The notes below the pieces were generated by a model, which ran no database searches, was not told where the DNA came from, and worked only from the letters and a program-made list of their open reading frames with translations. Shown here in pieces: positions 32,164-41,139 of a stretch of DNA of 64,000 nt (its first letter is position 1; every line of letters starts with the position of its first letter). The position numbers and the translations under genes were made by a program. This DNA is from Streptomyces griseofuscus (GTDB lineage Bacteria; Actinomycetota; Actinomycetes; Streptomycetales; Streptomycetaceae), in contig NZ_CP051006.1 of the NCBI RefSeq assembly GCF_014673495.1, forward strand, positions 4,712,001 to 4,776,000, in the 5' to 3' direction.

Positions 32164-34560
32164 CTAGCCGGGGAAGCGGCGGTCGACCCACTTCCACAGG
32201 AACTCCAGGGCGGCCGCCGCCAGCACCGAGACCGCCACCGCCGTCCACGGCACGGCGAGCCCCACCAGTCGTACCGCGAAGAAGTCCTGGAGCGCGGGGA
32301 CGACGAGCACCAGCAGGAACGCCACCGCCATCGAGGCCACCAGGATCACCCGCCACCAGGTGTAGGGGCGGGCGATGATCGCCAGCACCCACATGGAGAT
32401 CAGGAACAGCGTCAGCGTGGCCGCACTGGTCTCCGCCGCCAGCTGGCCGGGTCCCGTGTAGTAGTGCCGGGCGATCAGGTACGTCACGAAGGTCGCCACC
32501 CCGGCCACCACGCCGCCCGGGATCGAGTACCGCATCACCTGGTGCACGAAGTGCGGTCTGGCCCGCTCGTTGTTGGGCGCCAGCGCCAGGAAGAAGGCCG
32601 GGACGCCGATGGTGAGCGTGGACAGCAGGGTCAGATGGCGGGGCAGGAACGGGTACTCCACCTGCCAGCAGACCACCAGCACCGCGAGCAGTACCGAGTA
32701 GACCGTCTTCACCAGGAACAGCGTCGCCACCCGGGTGATGTTGCCGATCACCCGGCGGCCCTCGCCGACCACCGACGGCAGGCTGGCGAAGCTGTTGTCC
32801 AGCAGCACGATCTGGGCCACCGCCCGGGTCGCCTCCGAGCCCGAGCCCATGGCCACACCGATGTCGGCGTCCTTGAGGGCGAGCACGTCGTTCACGCCGT
32901 CGCCGGTCATCGCCACCGTGTGCCCGCGCGACTGGAGCGCGCCCACCATGTCCCGCTTCTGCTGCGGGGTGACCCGCCCGAAGACGGTGCCCGCGTCCAG
33001 CACCCGGGCCATCTCCGCCTTGCCCTCGGGCAGCCGCCGCGCGTCCGTCGCCGTCCCGTCGAGGCCCAGCTTGGCCGCGACCGCGCCGACCGAGACCGCG
33101 TTGTCCCCGGAGATGACCTTGGCCGCCACCCGCTGGTCGGCGAAGTAGCGCAGGGTGTCGGCCGCGTCCGGGCGCAGCCGCTGTTCGAGGACGACCAGGG
33201 CGGTGGGGCGGGCGCCCTTGGCCGGCGCGGTGTCGTCCAGATCCCGGCGGGCCCGCGCCAGCAGCAGCACCCGCAGCCCCTGCTCGTTGAGCCGCTCGGT
33301 CTCCGCGAGCGCCGGGTCGTCGGCGCCGAGCAGTACGTCCGGGGCGCCCAGCAGCCAGGTGCTGATCTCCCCGTCGCCCTCGCTGAACGCGGCCCCGCTG
33401 TACTTGCGGGCCGAGGAGAAGGGAAGCGACTCGACGCAGCGCCAGTCGTCGTTGTCGGGGTAGGCGTCGATGATCGCCTGGAGCGAGGCATTGGGCCGGG
33501 GATCGGACTCGCCGAGCGCGCCGAGCACCTTGCGCACGTACGACTCCTCCGCGCCGTTGAGCGTGCGCAGCTCGGTGACGTCCATGCCGCCCTCGGTGAG
33601 CGTGCCGGTCTTGTCCAGGCAGACGGTGTCCACGCGGGCGAGGCCCTCGATCGCGGGCAGCTCCTGCACCAGGCACTGCTTGCGGCCGAGCCGGATGACA
33701 CCGATCGCGAAGGCCACCGAGGTGAGCAGCACCAGGCCCTCCGGGACCATCGGCACGATGCCGCCGATGGTCCGGGCGACCGCGCCCTTGAGGTCGTCGT
33801 TCTTGACCACGAGCTGGGTGACGACCAGGCCGATCGCGGCCGGGACCATCATCCAGGTGACGTACTTGAGGATCGTGGAGATACCGGTGCGCAGCTCGGA
33901 GTGGACGAGCGTGAAGCGCGACGCCTCCTCGGCGAGCTTGACGGCATAGGCCTCCCGGCCCACCTTGGTCGCGGCGAAGGCGCCGCCGCCCGCGACCACG
34001 AAGCTGCCGGACATCACCGGATCGCCCGGCCGCTTGACCACCGGGTCGGCCTCGCCGGTGAGCAGCGACTCGTCGATCTCCAGTCCGTCGGCCTCCGCGC
34101 ACACCCCGTCCACGACGACCTTGTCCCCGGGCCCGATCTCGATCAGGTCGTCCAGGACGATCTCGTCGGTGCCGATCTCCACGGCCGCGCCGTCCCGGCG
34201 CACGGTCGGCCGGGCCTCCCCGATCACCGCGAGCGAGTCCAGGGTCTGCTTGGCCCGCCACTCCTGCACGATGCCGATACCGGTGTTGGCGAGGATCACG
34301 AACCCGAACAGGCTGTCCTGGATCGGCGCGACGAACAGGGTGATCACCCAGAGCGCGCCGATGATCGCGTTGAACCGGGTGAACACGTTCGCCCGGACGA
34401 TCTCCCCGAGCGAGCGGCTGCTGCGCACGGGTACGTCGTTGACCTGGCCACGCGCCCGGCGCTCCGCGACCTCCGCGCCGGTCAGCCCCGTCGCCCGGGT
34501 CGTGGGCAGGGCCACCGGGTGCACCGGATCGAGTTCGGCGCCGGCGTCTATATGGCTCAT
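32164..34560 (-). CDS. CtpE-like cation-transporting P-type ATPase
   Basis: A 798-residue P-type ATPase. The phosphorylated aspartate is in CLDKTGTLTEGG, the actuator loop is LLTGEADPVV, and the hinge is MTGDGVNDVLALKDADIGVA. Helix 4 carries PMVPEGLVLLTSVAFAIGV, characteristic of the CtpE group, whose mycobacterial member moves calcium. About 10 transmembrane helices are visible, with three pairs after the catalytic domains. No N-terminal metal-binding domain is present. ATG 34560 appears leaderless: TACCGT lies 7 nt upstream. It is the only ion pump in the window, with no obvious regulator beside it. Calcium is the best substrate guess. Confidence 0.92.
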   Translation of the reverse strand: MSHIDAGAELDPVHPVALPTTRATGLTGAEVAERRARGQVNDVPVRSSRSLGEIVRANVFTRFNAIIGALWVITLFVAPIQDSLFGFVILANTGIGIVQEWRAKQTLDSLAVIGEARPTVRRDGAAVEIGTDEIVLDDLIEIGPGDKVVVDGVCAEADGLEIDESLLTGEADPVVKRPGDPVMSGSFVVAGGGAFAATKVGREAYAVKLAEEASRFTLVHSELRTGISTILKYVTWMMVPAAIGLVVTQLVVKNDDLKGAVARTIGGIVPMVPEGLVLLTSVAFAIGVIRLGRKQCLVQELPAIEGLARVDTVCLDKTGTLTEGGMDVTELRTLNGAEESYVRKVLGALGESDPRPNASLQAIIDAYPDNDDWRCVESLPFSSARKYSGAAFSEGDGEISTWLLGAPDVLLGADDPALAETERLNEQGLRVLLLARARRDLDDTAPAKGARPTALVVLEQRLRPDAADTLRYFADQRVAAKVISGDNAVSVGAVAAKLGLDGTATDARRLPEGKAEMARVLDAGTVFGRVTPQQKRDMVGALQSRGHTVAMTGDGVNDVLALKDADIGVAMGSGSEATRAVAQIVLLDNSFASLPSVVGEGRRVIGNITRVATLFLVKTVYSVLLAVLVVCWQVEYPFLPRHLTLLSTLTIGVPAFFLALAPNNERARPHFVHQVMRYSIPGGVVAGVATFVTYLIARHYYTGPGQLAAETSAATLTLFLISMWVLAIIARPYTWWRVILVASMAVAFLLVLVVPALQDFFAVRLVGLAVPWTAVAVSVLAAAALEFLWKWVDRRFPG

Positions 34561-34661
34561 GTATCCGACGGTACGTGGCCTTTGCGCGGCCGCCCACCCG
34601 GCCCTCTGCCGGCGACGAGGGGCCGTTCGGACCCGGGGCCGCTCCACGGGGGTACCCGGGG

Positions 34662-34934
34662 CTACTCCACAGGGGTGGATTCCGGCCGCTCCCGCGCCGC
34701 CCGCTTGAGCGCCGCGTCCCGCCCCCGCACGTACCAGATGCCGATCAGCCCGAGCCCGCCCCCGGTCAGGCAGGTCCACAGCCACCACAGATGGCCGTGC
34801 TCGTGGAACCAGCCGTAGAAGGGGAGCTGGACGAGGAACAGGACGAACCAGACGATCGTGCCGCCGGTGATGGTGGCGACCACGGGCCCCTCAAGGGGCT
34901 CGGGCGCCTCGTGCTGGGGGATCCACTTGGCCAT
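34662..34934 (-). CDS. DUF2530 membrane protein
   Basis: A 90-residue protein with two transmembrane helices (ITGGTIVWFVLFLVQLPF and LWWLWTCLTGGGLGLIGIW) joined by a short histidine-containing loop (WFHEHGHLWW), and a basic C-terminus. This is the DUF2530 pattern. The role is unknown. In many actinobacteria it stands, as here, upstream of or divergent from the NCS2 purine permease. ATG 34934 is used; no strong ribosome site is seen. Confidence 0.82.
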   Translation of the reverse strand: MAKWIPQHEAPEPLEGPVVATITGGTIVWFVLFLVQLPFYGWFHEHGHLWWLWTCLTGGGLGLIGIWYVRGRDAALKRAARERPESTPVE

Positions 34935-35138
34935 GCCGGACAGCTTACGAGGCGATCGGAGACGATCGGAGGTCGACCGGAGGGCGACCGGATCCGCACC
35001 AGGACTGCATACGTTCTACGCGCGGAGATAGCGATCTAGCAGTCATACCTTCATACTGAAACCGTTTGTCTTTGACCGCTTCTAATCGTAGGAAACTCCA
35101 AGAGGGCTCGGGGGAACCCTTTGGTGATGAGGTCTCGC

Positions 35139-36590
35139 ATGCCCACCTCGGCGCCTGCCAAGGTCCCCACCCCCGAGAAGCCGGGCGGCGCGTTCGCCGG
35201 CGGCCCCCTCGACCGCTACTTCAAGATCTCCGAGCGTGGCAGCACTGTCGGGCGGGAGGTCCGGGGCGGTCTCGCCACCTTCTTCGCGATGGCGTACATC
35301 ATCGTGCTGAACCCAATCATTCTGGGCAGCGCGAAGGACATGTACGGGCATCATCTGGACAATGGCCAGTTGGTGACGGCGACCGCGCTGACGGCCGCCT
35401 TCAGCACCCTGCTGATGGGTGTCATCGGCAATGTCCCGATCGCCATGGCCGCGGGTCTCGGCGTGAACTCGGTCGTCGCCCTCCAGCTGGCACCCCGGAT
35501 GACCTGGCCGGACGCGATGGGCATGGTCGTCCTCGCCGGTTTCGTGGTCATGCTGCTGGTCGCCACGGGGCTGCGGGAGCGCGTGATGAACGCGGTGCCG
35601 TTCGGTCTGCGCAAGGCGATCGCGATCGGTATCGGCCTGTTCATCATGCTGATCGGCCTGGTGGACTCCGGCTTCGTCAGCCGTATCCCGGACGCCGCCC
35701 AGACCACCGTCCCGCTCCAGCTGGGCACCGGCGGTCACCTCACCGGCTGGCCGGTGCTGATCTTCATCCTGGGCGCGCTGCTCACCTTCGCCCTGATCGT
35801 GCGCAAGGTGCCGGGCGCCATCCTGATCTCCATCGTGGGCATGACCGTCCTCGCGATGATCATCAACGCCGTCGCCACGATCCCCTCCTGGGGCCTGACG
35901 GTCCCGAAGTGGCCCGGCAACCCGGTCTCCACCCCGGACTTCGGCCTGGTCGGCCAGGTCAGCCTGTTCGGCGGCTTCTCCAAGGTCGGCGTGCTGACCG
36001 GCATCCTCTTCGTCTTCACGGTCCTGCTGTCGTGCTTCTTCGACGCGATGGGCACGATCATGGGCATCAGCGACGAGGCCAAGCTGACCGACGCCGAGGG
36101 CTACATGCCCGGCATCAACCGGGTGCTGTTCGTGGACGGCCTCTCGGTCGCGGCAGGCGGCGCCGGCTCCGCCTCGGCCACCACCGCCTTCGTGGAGTCC
36201 ACCGCCGGTGTCGGCGAGGGCGCCCGCACCGGCTTCGCCAACATCGTCACGGGCGGTCTGTTCGCCGTCTCGCTGCTCCTCACCCCGATCGCCACCATGG
36301 TGCCGTCCCAGGCGGCCACCCCGGCGCTGATCGCGGTCGGCTTCCTGATCCTTTCGCACTCCATCAAGGAGATCGACTGGGCCGACTACACGATCGCGAT
36401 CCCGGCGTTCGTGACCATGCTGATGATGCCGTTCACCTACTCGATCACCAACGGCATCGGCATGGGCTTCATCACCTTCACCGTGCTGCGCCTGGCCGCG
36501 GGCCGGTACCGCGACATCCCGGTGGCGATGTACGTCGTCTCGGCGGTCTTCGCCTTCTACTACCTGATGCCGGCCCTGGGTCTGACCTGA
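35139..36590 (+). CDS. NCS2 family purine (guanine/hypoxanthine) permease
   Basis: A 483-residue AzgA-type nucleobase permease with about 13 membrane helices. Family signatures are EVRGGLATFFAMAYIIVLNP at the N-terminus, AAGLGVNSVVA in the core, and GGAGSASATTAFVESTAGVG (helix 8-10 substrate region). It imports purine bases by proton symport. ATG 35139 has GATGAGG six nt upstream; ATG 35127 and TTG 35121 are in-frame alternatives. The 204-bp upstream region is AT-richer than its surroundings and presumably holds the promoter; I do not see a purine riboswitch in it. Confidence 0.92.
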   Translation: MPTSAPAKVPTPEKPGGAFAGGPLDRYFKISERGSTVGREVRGGLATFFAMAYIIVLNPIILGSAKDMYGHHLDNGQLVTATALTAAFSTLLMGVIGNVPIAMAAGLGVNSVVALQLAPRMTWPDAMGMVVLAGFVVMLLVATGLRERVMNAVPFGLRKAIAIGIGLFIMLIGLVDSGFVSRIPDAAQTTVPLQLGTGGHLTGWPVLIFILGALLTFALIVRKVPGAILISIVGMTVLAMIINAVATIPSWGLTVPKWPGNPVSTPDFGLVGQVSLFGGFSKVGVLTGILFVFTVLLSCFFDAMGTIMGISDEAKLTDAEGYMPGINRVLFVDGLSVAAGGAGSASATTAFVESTAGVGEGARTGFANIVTGGLFAVSLLLTPIATMVPSQAATPALIAVGFLILSHSIKEIDWADYTIAIPAFVTMLMMPFTYSITNGIGMGFITFTVLRLAAGRYRDIPVAMYVVSAVFAFYYLMPALGLT

Positions 36591-36612
36591 TCCCTCTCGG
36601 TTCCACGGGGTC

Positions 36613-36795
36613 TCACCTGACGCCGTAGAACCTCTCCGTCTCCTCGACGGCGGTCTGGAACCGCTGGTCGAAGTCGTCACGAATGAGCGTGCGGACCACA
36701 TAGTCCTGCACGCTCATTCCTCTTTTCGCCGCGTGCTGCCGGAGCCGTTCGAGCAGCTCCCCGTCTATCCGCAGGCTGAGCACAGTGGTCCCCAT
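36613..36795 (-). CDS. Ribbon-helix-helix protein
   Basis: A 60-residue protein. Residues 1-45 are a ribbon-helix-helix DNA-binding domain (VLSLRIDGELLERLRQHAAK; SVQDYVVRTLI), followed by an acidic tail (DDFDQRFQTAVEETERFYGV) like antitoxin C-termini. No toxin gene is adjacent: the neighbours are the NCS2 permease and a MarR gene. It is therefore an orphan antitoxin or a small regulator. ATG 36795 may be leaderless. Confidence 0.78.
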   Translation of the reverse strand: MGTTVLSLRIDGELLERLRQHAAKRGMSVQDYVVRTLIRDDFDQRFQTAVEETERFYGVR

Positions 36796-36931
36796 GGGTA
36801 CGAGGGTCGCCGCGGCCGCCCCGCGGATGCGTCACTTTCCGGCAGCGACTCACTCATACGGGTGATGGAAGCTTTGGGGAGCCTCAGTGGCGGGCATCAC
36901 GGGCGCAGGGGTGCGCCGCATTGGTCTTTAG

Positions 36932-36953
36932 TTAGAGTAATGAGTTACGCTAA
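36932..36953 (+). promoter_or_regulatory. 22-bp MarR-type operator
   Basis: TTAG and CTAA flank GTAA and TTAC in a symmetric arrangement centred at 36942/36943 (8 of 11 base pairs match). It lies directly before the chosen ATG 36958 and includes a possible -10 box TAGAGT (36933-36938). Confidence 0.6.
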
Positions 36954-36957
36954 GGAC

Positions 36958-37395
36958 ATGCCGGACCTCAACCATGGCGATGATGCTGCCGCCGTGAACT
37001 CCCTTCGCTCCGCCGTGATGCGGCTGTCCCGTCGGCTCAAGCACCAGCGGGTGGACGAGTCGCTCAGCCCCACCGAGATGTCGGTGCTCGGCACCCTGTC
37101 CCGCTGCGGCTCGGCCACGCCGGGCGAGCTGGCCCGCAAGGAGCATGTCCAGCCGCCCTCGATGACCCGCATCGTCGCGCTGCTCGAAGCCAAGGGACTG
37201 GTCCGTCTCGAACCGCACCCGGAGGACCGGCGCCAGAAGGTCGTCACCCAGACCGAGCAGGCCGAGGCGATGCTCGAAGAGAGCCGCCGCAAACGCAACG
37301 CGTTCCTGGCGAACCTCGCCGACGGCCTCGACGAGGACGAGTGGGCGAAGCTGCGCGCCGCCGCCCCCGTGCTGGAAAAACTCGCACACCTGTAA
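36958..37395 (+). CDS. MarR family transcriptional regulator
   Basis: A 145-residue winged-helix repressor. The DNA-binding part is LSPTEMSVLGTLSRCG, then ATPGELARKEHVQPPSMTRI with the wing LEPHPEDRRQKVV. Flanking helices form the dimer interface. ATG 36958 (with AAGGA upstream) is chosen over ATG 36940, which lies inside the operator palindrome. It is followed 27 nt later by an MFS exporter gene, the classic regulator-efflux pair, so it probably represses both until an inducing drug or metabolite binds. Ligand unknown. Confidence 0.92.
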   Translation: MPDLNHGDDAAAVNSLRSAVMRLSRRLKHQRVDESLSPTEMSVLGTLSRCGSATPGELARKEHVQPPSMTRIVALLEAKGLVRLEPHPEDRRQKVVTQTEQAEAMLEESRRKRNAFLANLADGLDEDEWAKLRAAAPVLEKLAHL

Positions 37396-37422
37396 AGCAG
37401 CAGCCTGAGGAGGCGAATCCGT

Positions 37423-38766
37423 TTGAGTACGGGATCCGGAACACCTTCCGCCCCCGCACCGACCGCCCCTACTACCCCCGCCCGCAAGTCCTCGATGTTC
37501 AGCTCGCTGAAGATCAGGAACTACCGCCTCTTCTTCATGGGCCAGGTCGTCTCCAACACGGGCACCTGGATGCAGCGCATCGCCCAGGACTGGCTCGTCC
37601 TGAGCCTCACCGGCTCCTCCGCGGCCGTCGGCATCACGACGGCCCTGCAGTTCCTGCCGATGCTCCTGTTCGGTCTCTACGGCGGCGTCCTCGTCGACCG
37701 GCTGCCCAAGCGCCCCGCGCTCCTGGTCACCCAGTCCGCGATGGCCCTCAGCGGTCTCGCGCTCGCCGCGCTGACCCTCACCGGCCAGGTCCAGGTCTGG
37801 CACGTCTATCTCGCCGCGTTCTTCGTCGGACTCGCCACGGTGGTCGACAACCCCGCCCGGCAGTCCTTCGTCTCCGAGATGGTCGGCCCCGACCAGCTGC
37901 ACAACGCGGTCAGCCTGAACTCCGCGAACTTCCAGTCCGCGCGCCTCGTCGGCCCCGCCGTCGCCGGCCTCATGATCACCGGAGTGGGCACCGGCTGGGC
38001 GTTCCTCGCCAACGGTCTGTCCTTCGCCGCGCCGATCGCCAGTCTGCTGCTGATGCGCGCCCGCGAGCTGTACCCGGTCAAGCGGACCCCGCGCGGCAAG
38101 GGCCAGCTGCGGGAGGGCCTCCAGTACGTCGCCGGGCGCCCGGAACTGATCTGGTCCGTCGTCCTCGTCGGCTTCATCGGGACCTTCGGCTTCAACTTCC
38201 CGGTGTGGCTGTCCGCCTTCGCCGACGATGTCTTCCATGTCGGCGCCGGTGGCTACAGCCTCCTCAACACCCTGATGGCCGCGGGCTCCCTCGGCGGCGC
38301 CCTGCTGGCCGCCCGCCGCGGCTCGGCCCGGATGCGGCTGCTGATCCTCGCCGCGCTCACCTTCGGAGCGCTGGAGATCGTGGCCTCGCTGGCGCCCTCG
38401 TACTGGCTGTTCGCGGTGCTGATGGTGCCGATCGGGATCTGCGGCCTCACGGTCAACGTGACCGCCAACACCACCGTGCAGATGGCCACCGACCCGGCCA
38501 TGCGCGGCCGGGTGATGTCCCTGTTCATGATGGTCTTCATGGGCGGCACCCCGCTCGGCGCCCCGGTCATCGGCTGGATCACCGACACCTACGGTGCCCG
38601 GGTCGGCTTCGCCCTCGGCGGTGTCGTCTCCGCGGTCGCGGCCGCCGTCATCGGTCTGGTCCTCGCCCGCGTCGGCGGTCTGCGCCTGTCGGTGGGCTGG
38701 GAGCGGGGGACGCCGCGGCTGCGGTTCGTGCCGCGGCAGCGGGAGGAGCTCGCCACGGCGGCGTGA
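37423..38766 (+). CDS. MFS exporter (EntS/MFS_3-like)
   Basis: A 447-residue major facilitator. Helix 1 begins RNYRLFFMGQVVSNTGTWMQ, the MFS_3 signature. Motif A is GGVLVDRLPKRPALL, and VVDNPARQSFVSEMVGPDQL follows helix 4. About 12 helices are seen, with a basic C-terminal tail. It likely exports drugs or siderophores. The start is TTG 37423 with a strong GAGGAGG ribosome site. It is in one transcription unit with the MarR gene, whose operator should control it. Confidence 0.9.
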   Translation: MSTGSGTPSAPAPTAPTTPARKSSMFSSLKIRNYRLFFMGQVVSNTGTWMQRIAQDWLVLSLTGSSAAVGITTALQFLPMLLFGLYGGVLVDRLPKRPALLVTQSAMALSGLALAALTLTGQVQVWHVYLAAFFVGLATVVDNPARQSFVSEMVGPDQLHNAVSLNSANFQSARLVGPAVAGLMITGVGTGWAFLANGLSFAAPIASLLLMRARELYPVKRTPRGKGQLREGLQYVAGRPELIWSVVLVGFIGTFGFNFPVWLSAFADDVFHVGAGGYSLLNTLMAAGSLGGALLAARRGSARMRLLILAALTFGALEIVASLAPSYWLFAVLMVPIGICGLTVNVTANTTVQMATDPAMRGRVMSLFMMVFMGGTPLGAPVIGWITDTYGARVGFALGGVVSAVAAAVIGLVLARVGGLRLSVGWERGTPRLRFVPRQREELATAA

Positions 38767-38818
38767 CCGTCCCGTCCCCGTCCGTGGGGCAGTCCGGAGG
38801 GTACCGGCACCGGTGTGA

Positions 38819-39334
38819 CTATCGGACCCTCTGGGCCAGCACCTGCCCCGGCCACTCGTCCGCACCGTGGGTGAACGCCTCGGTGCGGACGAAGCCGTTG
38901 CGCTCGTAGAAGGCGACCAGCTTGCCGTCGTCGCCTGCGTAGCAGTCCACCCGCAGCAGCGAGACCCCGGCCCGCCGGGTCACCTCGGCCGCGTGCGCGA
39001 GCAGCGCGGCACCGGCGCCCCGCCCCTTGAACCGGCGGTCCGACGCCAGCAGGTGGATGTAACGCTCGGGCTCGTCGGCGGGCTCCAGATAGCTGCCGGG
39101 GGCGTCGGAGAGCGTGAGGGTGGCGGCCGGTACACCGTCTATCTCGGCGAAGTACGGCGTGCCCGTGGTGGCGTACCGCCGCACCACCTCCACCGCCTTG
39201 GGATTCGCCGACCAGGGCTCGGTGCCCCACTGCCCGGCGCGACCCTGGGCCACCAGCCACTCCACGGAGCTGTCCAGCATGGCCAGGATCAGGGGGGTGT
39301 CGTCGGGGCCGCCCGTGCGGATCGTGATCGTCAT
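38819..39334 (-). CDS. GNAT family N-acetyltransferase
   Basis: A 171-residue acetyltransferase. The N-terminus is MTITIRTGGPDDTPLILAML. The acetyl-CoA loop is RRFKGRGAGAALLAHAAEV, and the terminal part is VAFYERNGFVRTEAF. ATG 39334 starts the domain; ATG 39325 or 39343 in other positions are less likely. The substrate is unknown. It is divergent from the thpR gene with only 40 nt between the starts, so the promoters overlap. Confidence 0.88.
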   Translation of the reverse strand: MTITIRTGGPDDTPLILAMLDSSVEWLVAQGRAGQWGTEPWSANPKAVEVVRRYATTGTPYFAEIDGVPAATLTLSDAPGSYLEPADEPERYIHLLASDRRFKGRGAGAALLAHAAEVTRRAGVSLLRVDCYAGDDGKLVAFYERNGFVRTEAFTHGADEWPGQVLAQRVR

Positions 39335-39374
39335 GGCGGCCATCATGCCCGGGCGGCTCTGGGATCGTGAAGGC

Positions 39375-39947
39375 ATGAGACTCTTCGCCGCTGTGCTGCC
39401 GCCGCAGGACATCACCGCCGAACTGGCCCTGGAGGTCGACCGGTTGAGGAGGCTGCCGGGCGCCGACGGGCTGCGCTGGACGGGCCGCCCCGGCTGGCAC
39501 TTCACCCTCGCCTTCTACGGCGAGGTCGCCGAGGACGTCGTACCCGATCTGTCCGCCCGCCTGGCCCGCGCGGCCCGGCACACCGACCCCTTCGAGCTGG
39601 CGCTCAACGGCGGCGGCCAGTTCGGCCACGGCCGCGCGCTGTGGGCCGGCGCGGCGGGCGATGTGGACGCGCTGCGCCTGCTGGCGGCCCGTGCGGAAGC
39701 GGCGGGCCGCAAGGCGGGGCTGCGGATGGAGGAGCACCGCCGCTACCAGGCCCACCTCACGCTGGCCCGCGGCCGGGAGGCGGTGGACATGGGACCGTAC
39801 GTGGAGCTGCTGCGCGAGTTCGCCGGCCGGAGCTGGCGGGTGACCGATCTGGCGCTGGTGCGGAGCAACCTGCCGAGGTCGGGGGTGCGGGGTGAGCAGC
39901 CGCGGTACGAGGCGGTCGGGCGCTGGGTGTGCGGGGCGTCCGGTTAG
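39375..39947 (+). CDS. thpR: RNA 2',3'-cyclic phosphodiesterase ThpR
   Basis: A 190-residue 2H phosphoesterase (LigT/ThpR). The two catalytic HxT motifs are visible: GWHFTLAFYG at about residue 42 and AHLTLARGRE at about 126. The protein opens 2',3'-cyclic phosphate ends of RNA. The N-terminus MRLFAAVLPPQDI is typical. ATG 39375 has a weak GAAGG upstream. The stop at 39947 lies at the -10 box (TAGGCT) of the following small gene. Confidence 0.93.
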   Translation: MRLFAAVLPPQDITAELALEVDRLRRLPGADGLRWTGRPGWHFTLAFYGEVAEDVVPDLSARLARAARHTDPFELALNGGGQFGHGRALWAGAAGDVDALRLLAARAEAAGRKAGLRMEEHRRYQAHLTLARGREAVDMGPYVELLREFAGRSWRVTDLALVRSNLPRSGVRGEQPRYEAVGRWVCGASG

Positions 39948-39956
39948 GCTCGATGC

Positions 39957-40043
39957 GTGGACCCGAAAACCCGGAACCGGATCATGGCCGGTGCGCTTGT
40001 TCTCATGTTGGTGGTCGTCGCGGTGGCGGCGGCCGTCAGGTAG
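39957..40043 (+). CDS. 28-residue single-helix membrane peptide
   Basis: The reading frame GTG 39957 to TAG 40043 encodes a basic start (DPKTRNR) followed by one hydrophobic helix (LVLMLVVVAVAAAV). TAGGCT (39945-39950) ends six nt before the GTG, the classic Streptomyces leaderless layout, and a terminator hairpin follows 20 nt after the stop. This supports a real gene although it is short. I recall similar tiny proteins annotated in Streptomyces but could not check. Membrane localisation is inferred; function unknown. Confidence 0.6.
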   Translation: MDPKTRNRIMAGALVLMLVVVAVAAAVR

Positions 40044-40062
40044 CGGTTGGCTGTGCGCCCGA

Positions 40063-40093
40063 GGGGGGCGGGACCAAGAGCTCCCCGCCCCCC
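40063..40093. terminator. Hairpin between small membrane peptide and aldo/keto reductase genes
   Basis: GGGGGGCGGG (40063-40072) pairs with CCCGCCCCCC (40084-40093) around an 11-nt loop. It lies between convergent genes and probably serves both. Confidence 0.75.
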
Positions 40094-40102
40094 GCACGTC
40101 TC

Positions 40103-41095
40103 CTACCAGGCGAAGGCCTCCGGGGACGGCCCCGGGCCCGGGAAGATCTCGTCCAGTCCGGTCAGGAGCTCCTCGCTCAGCTCCAGCTCCACGGCCCGCA
40201 GCGCCGACCGGAGCTGCTCCGCCGTACGCGGACCGACGATCGGACCGGTGACACCGGGACGGGTGAGCAGCCAGGCCAGGGCGGTCTCGCCGGGCTCCAG
40301 GCCGTGCTTGTCGAGCAGATCCTCGTACGACTGGATCCGCGCGCGGGCGGCCGGGTCGGCCAGGGTGTCCGCGGCGCGCCCGGAGGCACGGCGTCCGCCC
40401 TGCACCTCCTTCTTGAGCACACCGCCGAGCAGCCCGCCGTGCAGGGGGGACCAGGGGATGACCCCGAGGCCGTACTCCCGCGCGGCCGGGATGACCTCCA
40501 TCTCGGCGCGGCGCTCGGCGAGGTTGTACAGGCACTGCTCGCTGACGAGGCCGATGGTGCCGCCGCGGCGGGCGGCGGTCTCGTTGGCCTGGGCGATCTT
40601 GTAACCGGGGAAGTTGGAGGAGCCGACGTAGAGGATCTTGCCCTGCTGGACGAGGGTGTCGATCGCCTGCCAGATCTCCTCGAAGGGGGTGCTCCGGTCG
40701 ATATGGTGGAACTGGTAGAGGTCGATGTGATCGGTCTGGAGCCGCTTCAGGCTGGCGTCCACCGCGCGCCGGATGTTCAGCGCGGAGAGCTTGTCGTGGT
40801 TCGGCCAGGCGTCGCCCTCGGCGGCCATGTTGGCGTAGACCTTGGTGGCGAGCACGACCTTGTCCCGGCGGTCACCGCCCTTGGCGAACCAGTTCCCGAT
40901 GATGCTCTCGGTCCGGCCCTTGTTCTCCCCCCACCCGTACACATTGGCGGTGTCGAAGAAGTTGATGCCCGCGTCCAGCGCCGCGTCCATGATCGCGTGA
41001 CTGTCGGCTTCGTCCGTCTGCGGCCCGAAGTTCATCGTCCCGAGAACCAGCCGGCTGACCTTGAGTCCCGTGCGTCCAAGCTGCGTGTACTTCAT
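40103..41095 (-). CDS. Aldo/keto reductase
   Basis: A 330-residue NADPH-dependent oxidoreductase with a TIM barrel. Catalytic-tetrad positions are in NFFDTANVYGWG (Asp, Tyr), VVLATKVYAN (Lys) and DLYQFHHIDRS (His). Cofactor-binding segments include LYVGSSNFPGY and GPIVGPRTAEQL. The start MKYTQLGRTGLKVSRLVLGT is the canonical family N-terminus. It most resembles the AKR11/12-type group that reduces sugar-derived or aldehyde substrates. No operon partner is seen. Confidence 0.93.
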   Translation of the reverse strand: MKYTQLGRTGLKVSRLVLGTMNFGPQTDEADSHAIMDAALDAGINFFDTANVYGWGENKGRTESIIGNWFAKGGDRRDKVVLATKVYANMAAEGDAWPNHDKLSALNIRRAVDASLKRLQTDHIDLYQFHHIDRSTPFEEIWQAIDTLVQQGKILYVGSSNFPGYKIAQANETAARRGGTIGLVSEQCLYNLAERRAEMEVIPAAREYGLGVIPWSPLHGGLLGGVLKKEVQGGRRASGRAADTLADPAARARIQSYEDLLDKHGLEPGETALAWLLTRPGVTGPIVGPRTAEQLRSALRAVELELSEELLTGLDEIFPGPGPSPEAFAW

Positions 41096-41139
41096 GGTCG
41101 TAAGCCAACGGCTTGGAGTGGGCTCAAAGCAAGGGCGGG

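Noticed and set aside
34935..35138. Purine riboswitch before the NCS2 permease
   Set aside because: The region is AT-richer, but the conserved loop and junction bases of the purine aptamer are not recognisable.
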